DNA of 64,000 nt, from positions 520,112 to 584,111 of the forward strand of contig SAUG01000058.1 of the NCBI GenBank assembly GCA_011316305.1. The letters are read 5' to 3'. The position numbers and the translations under genes are program-made. Positions 33,422 through 44,039 of the stretch are shown piece after piece. The notes beneath the pieces were generated by a model, which saw nothing but the letters and a program-made list of their open reading frames with translations, was not told where the DNA came from and searched no databases. How positions within the stretch are numbered: position 1 is the first letter of the stretch; every line of letters begins with the position of its first letter. This stretch comes from Rusavskia elegans (lineage: Eukaryota > Ascomycota > Lecanoromycetes > Teloschistales > Teloschistaceae).

Positions 33422-34189
33422 CTATCTGGAGTGACCGGTCACAATCTGCTTGACAATCTCCAGCACTTCCTTGGTCTTGGTTAGATTTGGACAATGGCCA
33501 GTGTCCAGCTCAAAGGTCTGCACCTCCGGACCCTCTGCCTTCATATGATCAACCATCGACTTCTGATATTCAAGCGGCACTGTCATGTCTTGGCTCGTGT
33601 AGATGTAGCTGGTTGGAATCTGCCTCCACGCGCATTGCGTCACCTCCTGGTACATAGATTTGCCGTTCCAGCGCACGAGTGACGAAATGTATGCATCGGC
33701 CTCGGCGTCTTCAACATCTGGACCAACGAGCAAGGTCTTGGGGTCGCGGTTCACACAGCTATCGTCGTCGGCAAAGTCAAAGGCCAGTGGTAAGAGGTGC
33801 TCGTGGCCAAACTCCTTGACCTTGCCAACCATGGAACCGCCTTCCGGGAGGGCGAAACCGGACATGTAGATGAGATGTGTGACACCACCGGGCGAGGAGT
33901 CTTGACGTTGGAGACCATACAGAGCATTGGTCCCGACTTGGCCGCCGTAGGAATGCAAGATAGCGACGACTTCACGGCCGGCTTGAACGAGGCTCTCGAC
34001 GTAGTCATGGACGAGTGCGGTGTCGGTGGCTAGATCAGTGTTGGGAGGCCTTGCACCATTCATGGAAGGAAGACGAGGGACGTGGACTTCGAAGCTGGCC
34101 GATCTGAGCGAGCTCGTGAAGGTGGAGTAGGTTTCAGGTGTATGCCAGCCTCCATGAACGAGGACAAGCGTCGGCTTTGTGACGGCCAT
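33422..34189 (-). CDS. Alpha/beta hydrolase, intact
   Basis: Single-exon 255-aa enzyme of the AB hydrolase-1 family. LVLVHGGWHTPETY gives the oxyanion-hole region, AILHSYGGQVG carries the nucleophile serine in an S-x-G-G elbow, YTSQDMTVPLEYQ lies where the acid residue usually is, and ELDTGHCPNLTK supplies the catalytic histidine near the C-terminus. The chain has the usual length and no signal peptide, so it is likely cytosolic. It lies between the methyltransferase relic and the dead polyketide synthase, transcribed away from the latter. A role as a former cluster tailoring enzyme or thioesterase-like partner is possible but is only inferred from position. Confidence 0.85.
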   Translation of the reverse strand: MAVTKPTLVLVHGGWHTPETYSTFTSSLRSASFEVHVPRLPSMNGARPPNTDLATDTALVHDYVESLVQAGREVVAILHSYGGQVGTNALYGLQRQDSSPGGVTHLIYMSGFALPEGGSMVGKVKEFGHEHLLPLAFDFADDDSCVNRDPKTLLVGPDVEDAEADAYISSLVRWNGKSMYQEVTQCAWRQIPTSYIYTSQDMTVPLEYQKSMVDHMKAEGPEVQTFELDTGHCPNLTKTKEVLEIVKQIVTGHSR

Positions 34190-34954
34190 GATGGAGCTGG
34201 TAAGGGTAGTGACGATGATGAAGATGCGTGCAAGTTTGATATGGGGCAGCTGGTAGTCTGCCTAGTTGCTGTTGCAAGAGCAGGAAAATGTTTCCTGGGA
34301 TCGGATGGAGGATGGAGGATGGAAGATGGAGGGGGCCTGTCCCGCATTCATATGACGTGTGATTCAATTGACCTAGCCGCGGCGGCACTGTTGACGCTGC
34401 CTTGCATCTGAAAGTGTTCTCGAATCCTGCAGCCTCGTGCTGAATACCTTAAATGGGAAGCAGTAAGACTGCGTCTATCCGCACCACCATCTAGCGACAA
34501 CTTCATTGGTATCCATACCGCACATCACGCCTCGAGAGCACACCACCTGCTTCGCTCGCAACGCACCATCCGCCGAACTGTGTGGTACGTGTCCTGCATG
34601 AGGTTGTCACGGTGTGCTCGTGCCATGTAAGGTCTCCCAGCTCTGAACGGAGGCGTTCTCCGATTTCTGGGTCTTGGCACTAGTGGGCGCTAAAGACGCG
34701 TCCGTGCGGTACTCGTGCACACTTTATTTCGACCTCATTGGTCTCGTGGAGTGACGTAGGATGCCGCTTCCCTACATTCTGTCAATCCTACTTCACAGTG
34801 CGTACAACAGTATCCCTCCAGAAGTGCAGACCTGCCACATAGTTCATGTACACCCGCCTACTGGGCTTACGGGCACGGCATTGTAACCAAGATTGATACA
34901 AATCATTCGAACTGATCTAATATCGAAAAGCATGCCTCATTCGATAGTCTCAGC
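34190..34954. other. Divergent region upstream of the PKS pseudogene
   Basis: About 760 bp where ketosynthase and most acyltransferase sequence would be expected if the PKS were whole. No DTACSSS-like or GHSxGE-like coding sequence is visible in any frame. Confidence 0.5.
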
Positions 34955-37900
34955 TTGCCCAGAAGGTGGAGGGCGAAAGCTAGTAGCTACCATCACCAGC
35001 GTTCGCAGGCTTCTCACCATGACCACAACGTACGTCAGAGGGCCGTACGTGATATCTTGCTAGCTTTCTCCGGTGCAACCAAGCCGGCATACTTGCCTTC
35101 TCTCATTCGACATCAAGATGCAGCTGTCACTCTATTGAACGCCGTGGGAACTTTGCATTGCGCTGGTCACTAGGTAAACATACAGTCAGTAAACCGCTCT
35201 GAGCGCTCGGCAAAACCTATGCCGCCAGATATGCCCAAATATCCAGTTTAATCACAAGGAGTCGTATTGGAAAGAAGGTCGGCTTAGTAAGAACTTCCGG
35301 TTCCGTGAGACCGCACGACATGACCTATTGAGAACTCGCAACATCGACTGGAACCCACAGACGGCACAGTGGCGCAATATCATCAGACTAAGGGAGTGAA
35401 AATGGCTAGAAGACTTAAAATAAACGGTGAAACGATGTTTCCAGCTGCTGGGGTAGTTTTAGCCATGGAGGCGTCTAAGCAGCTCGCAGGTGATATCCGT
35501 TGCATACAATTGATAGATTCTATAAAGGACGCGAAATTCCTACATCCAATGAAGTTTCCTTGAGGTGTGAACGAGGTCGAGACTCAACTGATGGTGTCAA
35601 CACGGTCAGAACCTGCCGCTCATGAATCATGGTCTCATTTTCGGCTGTTCGTGTTGGAGAACGACAGCTTCGTAGAATCTTGCAACGGGTACATTTAAGC
35701 AGCTGTCGAACAAACAAAGGGGCGTTGCACCGCTCGGGCTACTCTTTTCATGCGTGAGAGAAAAGCTCAAGACTGGAAGAATGACGTTGTGCAGGCCTGC
35801 CAAGGACAAGAACAAGACTTATATACTATGTCAACCGACGATGCTGTACAGTATGGACCAGCGTTTCGGAACGTCGTGCACATGCGTCTCGGTCATGGAG
35901 GCCAAGCTACAGCAGAATTGAACCTTGATTCATGGAAGTCGAAGAACCTACAGTCGTCTGCTGGAGACTACACTGTGCATCCAACAACATTAGATGGTCT
36001 GGCACAGCTCATTGTACCAGCTCTCGCTCAAGAGCAAGATGACCTTCCAACTATGGTATCGACCCGTGTAGCCAGCGTATGGGTGGACTATAAAGAGCTT
36101 GCCTCCCTCCAAGAGGCCAAATCATTTGCTGCAGCAAGATGCAGGCTGCGTGGCTATCGCGGAGCTTCAGCTGATATGATTGCAACTCCAGTTGGTTCTA
36201 GCAGCCCGGTAATACATATTGACGGACTCGAAACACCTTCATCAGTAGCACCACGTCTTCAAATACCCAGCCGAATGAGCAGCGAAACTTGTGTACGCGC
36301 CTAATTTGGGGGCTCGACGTCGACATGATGATCCACCAGCAGGTGCTTTCAGAGTGCATCCGAGAAAGACCAAGAGAACCTAATGATGCGGTGCCAAAAT
36401 TTCAATTGGTGATGCTTCTAATTACCGCCTTTATCCAAGAGGCGGTGAACTTCGTCGAAGAGCGTATCAGTCTATCGCTCAAGCGACATCTGGAAACTTA
36501 CGTTGACTGGATGAAGTATCAACAGCAACAGCTCTCTAGTGGAACGTCGCCAATAGTCCTGACACCGTTCAACGACTGCTCGATGATCCCGATGTTAGAG
36601 AGCAACTGATCAGCGAGATAGAGAGCTCTGGAGTTGACGGCTTCTTCTTCATGCACATCGGTCGCAACTTAATCAAAGTGCTCTGCGCTGAGGTCGATTC
36701 ACTCGACCTCATATTCAAGAATGGTTTAGCAGATCGTTACTATGAGCAGATGCTGCTAATGAGCCTCATGCCTATCCTGCCACAAACTACATTGACCTCC
36801 TCTGTTTCAAGAATCCATCGGCGAAGATTCTGGAAGTGGAGGCTGGTACCGGCGACCAGACAGGGCGGCTTCTTGAGAGCATGGCTTCCGAAGGCATCAA
36901 GAAGTGATCCCGATATGATTATACCGACATTCAACCTGCCTTTTCGTCCAAGCACGAACCAAGTTCCAAGTACACCGATCAGATGAAATTCTAGGTATTT
37001 GACGTTTCGAAAGACCCCATCTTGCAGTCATTCGCGGCCGGAAGTTATGACCTCGTCGTTGCACCGCATGTTCTACACGCAACCGACGGCCTCGATCAAT
37101 CATTGCGTAATGTACAAAAGCTTCTCAAAACGGGCGGGAAGTTACTCCTATTCGAGACCACTCGACCCGAGGCCCTCCACATCGGCTTTGCGTTCGGTCT
37201 GTTGAAAGGCTGGTGGAGTCCCCTGACCACGAAATTCGATCCAAGTACAGCCCATGTCTGACTCCGACCGAATGGAATCGACGCCTAGGACAAAATGGTT
37301 TCACGGGTGTTGAAGTAGAGATCCCAGGCTAGCAAGATCCGCAGTGCCAATACAGCAGCATCATGATCTCGAGTGCCGTTGGCCTTGACATTAGAGCGAC
37401 GGACGCGATAGGGGATGTCACTTTAGTTGTAGACCCGCAATCAGAAGCTCAAGTCACCGCCGCCAAGCTATGTTGTAGTGGTATCAAACCCTATCACCAA
37501 ATTCTCCGGGTGTAACATATACACGCTTGCGGAGCTTGCAGAGGCCGACTTACCCGCATCCACAATGTTCGTATTTCTGATGGAACTCGAATCGACGTTT
37601 CTCGATGGCATTTCCGGCGTGGAATATGACCACTTGAAGTCCGTCATGTCTAAGTTCACGACTACTCTCTGGGTCACAAAGTCAACGATGAGTACGGGAG
37701 AACCTCAACATCATCTCGCCGATGGTCTAGGCCGTACTCTGGCCTCGGAAGACTCGAGGCGTAAATTCGTAAATCTTGCACTTGAAGCTTTGGAGCAAGA
37801 TCCCCAAAAGGAAGCAGACATTATTTCTCGGCTTTCAAAACGGATCATAGAATCACCTATTGAACAGGTGGAAAATAACTATGTTGTCACAAATGGAAGG

Positions 37901-40299
37901 CTCCAAATCAGTCGCATCTCCCAGAACAGTACAATGAACAAACGGATTGCACAGAGCATTTTGCCACGCCAGCAAGCAGCATGCCAGCTCACAGCTGATA
38001 CTCATGTTTCGCTTCACTTAGGCTCGCCCGGTCATCTCGAATCACTTGAATGGAAATCCTCGGAAACCGCTCTCAATGAATTGACTTTGCAAGAAGATGA
38101 GGTCCTCGTGGAGGTAAGATCATTCGGCTTGACACTGAAGGATTACCTCATTGCCAGCGGCCGTCTAAATGAGCTTGACCTTGGGACAGAGTGTGCTGGC
38201 ATTGGTCAAGCAACGGGAGCCCAGTCCGATGTCCAGCCTGGAGATCGGGTGTGTTGTATTGGCACTTCAATGAGCCACTCTGCCGTGCGAGTCAAGAGTA
38301 ACGCAGCCGCTGTAATTCCTTCCGAAATGAGCTTTGCGGAGGCTGCTTCGATGCCCAGCGCGCTATGGATGGCTTATCACGCCCTGAACAACGTTGCCAG
38401 GCTCCAAGAGGGTAGACTGTCTTAATCTACCAAGGATCGAGTTGCGTTGGCCAGATGGCCATACAACTGGCAAGGAAAATAGGCGCGACGGTCCTGGTCC
38501 TGACTAACTCAACGTCAAAAGGTGAATTCCTCATCAATAAGTTGGGCGTTCCAACGACAGCAATATTCTACGATAAAGATCCTTCGCTGGTGAGCGAGAT
38601 AAACCAGGCTACTTACAGACAAGGCGTCGAGCTCGTCATGGGACCATTGATGGACCAAGACAGTGTAGACTTCTCTGAAATTCTGGCGCCTTCTGGCCGT
38701 CTCGTGGATACAAGTTTGAGGCAACAGCCTGAATCAACTGCAGAGCCATCCGGTAAGGTCGCCGTGAATGTGTCCTGGGCAGTAGTGAATATGGCCGATC
38801 TACTTGAAAGGAGGCCGGCGATGGCGCACAAAACCTTCCAAAGCGCAATCAAGATGGCGTTCGAATCGCAGATAAAACCTCCGCAGCCCCTCCACCTTTT
38901 CGAAGCTGACCAGCTCGATGCGGCTTTCCGCCATTTCCAGCAGGCAGGTACGGTAGGCAAGAGGGTCATCGAGCTGCATCCGGGAGCGACTATAGTAGTA
39001 CGTACTGCTCGTCGTCCTACTCGTGCTCACAGGTACTGACATGCTATCAGGCCAACGTCGAAACAAAACCGACCTACCGTTTCTCTGACAACGCCACGTA
39101 CATTGTGGCAGGAGGACTAGGTGGGCTTGGCAGAAGCTTTGCACGATGGATGAGTAGTCGCGGTGCCTGACATTTGATTCTTCTCTCTCGGTCTGGTGTC
39201 AAGAACGAGGCGGGAGAGCTCTGGTGGATGAGCTCGAGAAGCAAGGCGTTCGTGTCGCTACGCCTCAGGTCGACATTGGGGATCTAGGCAGTCTGACAAA
39301 TATACTCACCCAACTAGCAGAATACATGCCACCAGTACGGGGCTGCATCCAAGCGACGGTGGCCTTGAGGGTTTGTTCCCTCGCCCCTGGAAGTTCTTAT
39401 TACAAGTCGCCTCATACTAACCGGTGTACCAGGACAATTTGTTCAACAACATGACCTATGAAGTCTGGGTCATGAACCTCCACCAAGTGCTCCCTGCAGA
39501 CCTTGACTTCTTGGTGCTCCTGTCATCCGTGAACGGCATCTTCGGCGGCCGCGCGCAAGCGAATTATGCCGCAGGTAATATATTCAAAAACGCTCTCGCG
39601 CACCACCGCATCGCCCTTGGACGCAAAGCCGTTGCCATCGACCTGGGCTTGATGGTGGCCGAAGCCGTGGTGGCCGAAAACGAATTCTTACTCGCTTCGA
39701 TGCGACGTATTGTCCATCTGATAGATATCCAGCAAGAGGAACTGATCGCAATCTTGGATCACTATTGCAACCCCAACCTGCCATTGCCGTCCGATGACGA
39801 TGCCCAACTTCTGATGGGCATCGAAGTACCCTCGGCCGTCTTGGCAAAAGGCATCAATCTCCATCATTCGATCCACAGACCCATGTTCCGACATTTATTC
39901 CGCATGCGCCCCGAAGCTACCAATACCGATGACCATGGACTCTCCAGCCCAGGCAGCAGCAACGACGGCAAAACATTGGATCGAGCCGCCATGTTAAGAA
40001 AAGCGACATCCCAAAACGAAGCAGCATCGCTCATCACGGGCTGGTTTTCCACCAAGATCGCACAGGTCCTGGGTCTCCCCGAGCTCGATATCGATCCCCA
40101 CAAGCCGATCCACACCTATGGCATCGACTCGCTCGTTGCCATCGACTTGAAGAATTGGCTGGCGAGGGAGATGGGAGCGGGCATGGAGGTTTTTATGCTG
40201 TTGGGAAATTTGTCCTTGGAGACCATCAGTGCGGTTGCGGCTGAGAAGAGCCGATATCGCAGTCAAGTGGGCGGCGGCGCCTTGACTCCTATCAATTAG
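34955..40299 (+). pseudogene. Highly reducing type I polyketide synthase pseudogene (AT end-DH-MT-ER-KR-ACP; KS lost)
   Basis: Scattered frames keep PKS domain order. AT C-terminus and linker lie at about 35010-35390; DH at 35400-36290 (INGETMFPAAG, then YTVHPTTLDGLAQ); methyltransferase at 36650-37260 (KILEVEAGTG); enoyl reductase at 37480-39000 (FGLTLKDYLIASGRLNELD); ketoreductase at 39060-39900 (GGLGGLGRSFARWM, NYAAGN); carrier protein at 40000-40299 (YGIDSL, serine at 40129-40131). Lesions include stops at 35171, 35397, 35561, 35696 and 39168, and frame changes near 35405, 36290, 36610, 38411 and 39222. The DH HxxxGxxxxP histidine position reads Leu at 35414. KS and most of AT are absent. 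Two introns are still recognisable (38998-39050, 39371-39432). The product cannot be inferred. Confidence 0.9.
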
Positions 40300-40505
40300 C
40301 ATCCGCTTGATGTTGCGGTGATGAGTCGGATCTGGTTGGCTGGCTGGCTGGCTGTGAAGGGGGCTTTTCCGCACGGGATATATATTGGATGTTGAAGCGA
40401 CTGCACAGTAGATGTGTGGAATCGTGATAATATTGAGATGTATGAAGGATCCTATGGAGGTCTATGTGGAGGAGGCATGATATAGGCGATAGGGCTGGCC
40501 TTATA

Positions 40506-40529
40506 ACGCTAACCACTCTAGGTTAGCGT
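40506..40529. repeat. 9-bp inverted repeat with 6-nt loop
   Basis: acgctaacc at 40506-40514 and its exact complement ggttagcgt at 40521-40529, separated by actcta. It could be a palindromic protein-binding site or a transcript hairpin after the PKS 3' end. No T-run follows, so nothing indicates a Pol III terminator. Confidence 0.5.
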
Positions 40530-41175
40530 CCGCTGATATGATAAGAACCCAGCCAATAAGCAACCGTAACAGATGTTATCGGAAATGTATGCGTGGGATC
40601 AGACTTATATTCCAAATTTCGGAACTCCATATCCATCCTCCCCCCGCCCACCACCGCTAGTCCGCCCACCACCACCAGCTGTAGCACACATCCGAAGCCC
40701 AACCGATCAAGCATCTCTTCTCCCCTCACGTCAAACCCACTCGCAAAACATCCTCCACATCAACCAACCACAGATAATCTGAAGGCACCAACACCATAGC
40801 ATAAAAACCCCCAAAACTCAATACAACGACCCAAAACCGAAATATCGATTCCTATAACCCCTCAGATATCAACATTGCAATCGTCTGACAACTCAAACTT
40901 AACACAGCAAGCCCTTGCCTGGATCGAATATAATACCCTAGCTAGGTAAGGTAGCGCGGGAGGCGCCGGTGGTATGAAAGGCAGCGAAGAACTATGGGAG
41001 TAGGGAGCGAGAAAAAAGGATATGCTGTAATTTGGTCCTGGTGTGGCGATCAGAAGGGTGAGTGGGATGCAGAGAGTTGTGGTGAGGGAGGGGTTGGAGA
41101 TGTTTCGTGGGTTGGATGTGGTGTGTTGTTTGTGGGATGGGGGGTGGGTTTGGGATGTGCGTAGGATGTGCGTTT

Positions 41176-41200
41176 CGTGTCGTGTCTTGTCGTGTCGTGT
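41176..41200. repeat. CGTGT pentamer repeat, 5 units
   Basis: Five consecutive pentamers, four cgtgt and one cttgt. Simple sequence repeat in intergenic DNA. Confidence 0.6.
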
Positions 41201-41433
41201 CAAGGTTAATTTAGCATGGGAGAAGGTGGTGGAATTAGGTTGGTTTGTGTGTGTGTGCGTAATAAGGTGCCTTGTCTTTTTTATAAATTTGTATTCCGCT
41301 ATGCTACCCTACTCCATCCTACCCTACGATCACCAGCTATCTTCCCCTCGTTCGTCTTTCGGCCCTCGTGTCAATCATATCGCTATGGTCGTGACACATA
41401 TGATTCATCGTCGTTCTAGTCAAAATACCCATT

Positions 41434-42825
41434 TCATCCACAAAGATCCCATCCGCCATCATCGCGGTATCCATGTCCAAGATATTCGACCGGACCCTTC
41501 ATGTCGCCTGCGTGCTCTACCTCCATGGCGTCATAGCCGTCTTCCGTTGCGGTTACTATGTTCCATCCGTCTCGATCACGATCATTGTTAGCTGGTATGT
41601 TTTCGTGCGTCCGGGATGGCTTGGACCCTTTTATGTTGATGTTGACGAAATGGTTGGTTGGGTTTTCTGGGGAGGGTTTGGTTGCTGGAGAGCGTGATAA
41701 GGGTGGTTGAGGTGGTGGGCTGGATACAATCGAATGCTCGGCTGGTGAGTGCTTGTTTGGCTCTTCTGGGGTTTGCTTGGCTGCTAGAGGAGAGAGCGAT
41801 TCGAAGAGGGATCGAAGTGGTGGCTTGGATACATCTAAATGTGGGGAATGTTTTGGGATGTGGGGAATGTTTTGGGACGTGGGGAGGGCTGATGGCTGGA
41901 GCAACGCCAGCATTCCCGCGATTGTCTTGCTGAGAGTCGCTCTTTTTTGCGCTGTTGAAGATGGTTGCTGCGGTTTGTTGTGTTCTGATGCTGTTGAGAG
42001 CTCGGTTCAACTTTGTACGATCTATTGGGTCCGTGGCCCTTTGACGAATCATGGAATTGGCGCAACTTTTGGCTTGTGGGTAGTTCTGCTGCTCTACTGA
42101 AGGTACTAACAATTTGCGGAGTTGAGGACTCGAAGCTGGTGATGGTGGAATACCACTGTGTGGGACGCGTTGCGGATCCAGCAGCTCGGGCTCTCGGTCC
42201 ATTGAACCCCAGCGAGAGGGTGCACCCATAGGTCTCTTTGACGGAAAGCTTTTACCATCTTCGTGTAATGGTGCTTTAGACTGAAGGGACCGGAACATCG
42301 AAGGAGACTGGCCGGGCTGACGAGGAATTTGACCGCCTTCACGCAGCATCCTTTCGACTGGCTTCTCCTCAGGAGTCAGTCCCCAAACCACCTCCTCATT
42401 CGAAGAGTCTTCTACATTTTGCCGTTTCTGCAATTCAGCCATGAGGCTCCGGATACGTCTCAGATGCTTCTGAAATGTTGCCCGATCCAGTGGGTGTTTT
42501 CTGACGGCTAGAAATTCATCGCTCACTTCGGGCATATAGAGTGATTCGCCACGATAGTAGTCGTGTAGAACGGCCCATGGTCCGCATTTCTGGAGGAATT
42601 CTGCATGGGCGTTAACTGCGGCACAGGTATCTGATTGTGTCTCGGAAACTCAACTTCAGCAAGATTGGTTCCTGGTTCTCCTTTCGACTGTCGACGATAT
42701 ATCGCGAGGGATTTGAGGCGCAAGTCTTCGAGTGCTGAGATACGCTCGGTATAGCTTACGAGTCCCTGGGTTGAGCCCCTGCGATCTTGGGTTGGAGGCA
42801 TGGATTCTCGACCTGGTGTTGTCAT
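41434..42825 (-). CDS. Unknown protein gene with a frame-shifting 19-bp tandem duplication
   Basis: Three coding-like segments on one strand. The first, from ATG 42825, includes YTERISALEDLRLKSLAIYRR. The second reads NAHAEFLQKCGPWAVLHDYY into MPEVSDEFLAVRKHPLDRATF and KHLRRIRSLMAELQKRQ, then a long Pro/Ser/Gln-rich stretch. The third ends in DGWNIVTATEDGYDA and GGWDLCG at 41434. Segments 1 and 2 are in different frames; I found no clean intron, though GTAAGC at about 42759 with a weak GAG acceptor is possible. Segments 2 and 3 are also in different frames, and exactly there sit two copies of a 19-bp unit (41840-41858, 41859-41877). Without one copy the frames would join. I do not recognise the family. 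It may be a pseudogene or an allele with a repeat-length frameshift. Confidence 0.5.
41840..41877. repeat. Perfect 19-bp tandem duplication inside a coding region
   Basis: tgtggggaatgttttggga occurs twice back to back (41840-41858, 41859-41877), followed by a partial third unit beginning cgtgggga. Because 19 is not a multiple of three, each added copy changes the reading frame of the gene on the minus strand. Confidence 0.9.
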
Positions 42826-43116
42826 TTTGACGTCCACGAGGTAGCTGAGGTAGCAATTGAAAATGCAGATTCAACAAATTTGATTGGTGTATGGTTAATC
42901 AACAATTGGTACATTGCGTGGTCTTAAAGTTTATACATTAATCGAGAAGTCGTATGCGAGATGTAGTCGGTATGCACAAAAGAGATCAGAAAAAGAGGTT
43001 TTGCTGGTCTAGCCCAATTCCCCTATCCCCCCTGATTGATTCCTTCGTACCAATCACTGTCTCTAAAGTCGACTGCCACGCTACTTTGTCAGTCTGTACC
43101 CTGATACAACTAGATC

Positions 43117-43526
43117 TCATTCGCAAAGATCCCAATCCGCAATCCCATTCGCTCCTTCCCCGTCGAACTGCCCAGGCACGTCCTCCTCCACAGTCACAGA
43201 GCCGTCGGTTGTATCGACCACAGTCCAAACATCTTGATTGTCTTGAAGAGCATTCAGGGTCACGCTATTTTGCGCAGAAGATTCTTTGACACCCATAGTA
43301 GCAGTTTCGAGACTTTTCGATTCTGGATGCTCGATAGCTGCTTTCCGCATTCGGAACATAAATACTGGGAGTTACTCAGTCTGTATTCCATTCCTTTCTG
43401 TTCAGCTCGTATAGCTCGATGGAGCTCGATGGATGTTTTGTGGTTTTTTTTCAGCTCCTGGATGTTTTCTCCAATCTCTTCCGTAGACATGGAAGCCTTG
43501 GCTGGTGGTATCGCTTTGACGTTCAT
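43117..43526 (-). CDS. Small unknown protein with a WDLC C-terminus
   Basis: ATG at 43526 opens MNVKAIPPAKASMSTEEIGE and a charged helical stretch (ELKKNHKTSIELHRAIRAEQ). A short intron of 38 nt (43375-43338, GTAACT donor, AAGCAG acceptor) joins to the frame reading TIEHPESKSLE and NQDVWTVVDTTDG, ending ADWDLCE at 43117, about 123 aa in total. The C-terminus resembles that of the neighbouring gene ending at 41434 (W-x-hydrophobic-V, T-x-DG, final WDLC plus one residue). The intron is unusually short, so the model is tentative. A MITE sits about 100 bp upstream of the start. No known family. Confidence 0.45.
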
Positions 43527-43627
43527 AATATGGCTAGGCTGCACCTTGGGTTTATGAAGCTCACAAGGAAGAAGCAAAAGGCAACTCGTCGAAAAGCCTC
43601 CCTTTTAAAGCGATGACAGTAATGGAA

Positions 43628-44031
43628 GGGTCTTCCTAACCGTGCCCCCCTACCTTTCTGCTCGTGCCCCCTCTGAGTCATAGGCGCGGGCCAAGGTACT
43701 TGATCTACAGTATCGATACTACCACGCGGCAAGGACCAGATACCGCTCTCTCTGTTCCGCTGGCGGTTATATAGGGCTATACCCTACTCTTTATAAATAA
43801 CCTTCTCTTCTTTCAACTACCTACTATAATCCTTAGTTATAAAGATTTAGGCGAAGGTCTCCTATAAGCGGGGTAATTCCGGCGGTAACGACTAAGAAGC
43901 GACGGGAAGGATACGCCTATATAATTACGCGTATTGCTACGCCTGATCAAGTATCGTCTCCGCGGAATCTCGCGCTTATGACTCAAAGGGGGCACGAGCA
44001 GAAAGGCAGGGGGGCACGGTTAGAAAGACCC
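43628..44031. mobile_element. 404-bp MITE with 61-bp terminal inverted repeats and 8-bp target duplication
   Basis: The left end (43628-43688, starting gggtcttcctaaccgtg) and the reverse complement of the right end (43971-44031) agree at 57 of 61 positions; all four differences are transitions. The element is flanked by taatggaa on both sides (43620-43627 and 44032-44039), an 8-bp target-site duplication. There is no room for a transposase, so it is non-autonomous. Eight-bp duplications are typical of hAT-type (and P-type) transposases, so a hAT-related MITE is the best guess, although 61-bp repeats are long for hAT. The interior is AT-rich with few CA/TG, hinting at mild RIP. It sits in the promoter of the minus-strand gene starting at 43526. 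Confidence 0.9.
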
Positions 44032-44039
44032 TAATGGAA

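Larger units (their letters stand above)
40300..41433. other. Intergenic region with a hairpin and simple repeats
   Basis: Holds the 3' side of the PKS pseudogene, a perfect 9-bp inverted repeat at 40506-40529 and a cgtgt pentamer run at 41176-41200. Sequence around 40630-40800 is C/A-rich. No gene seen. Confidence 0.45.
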
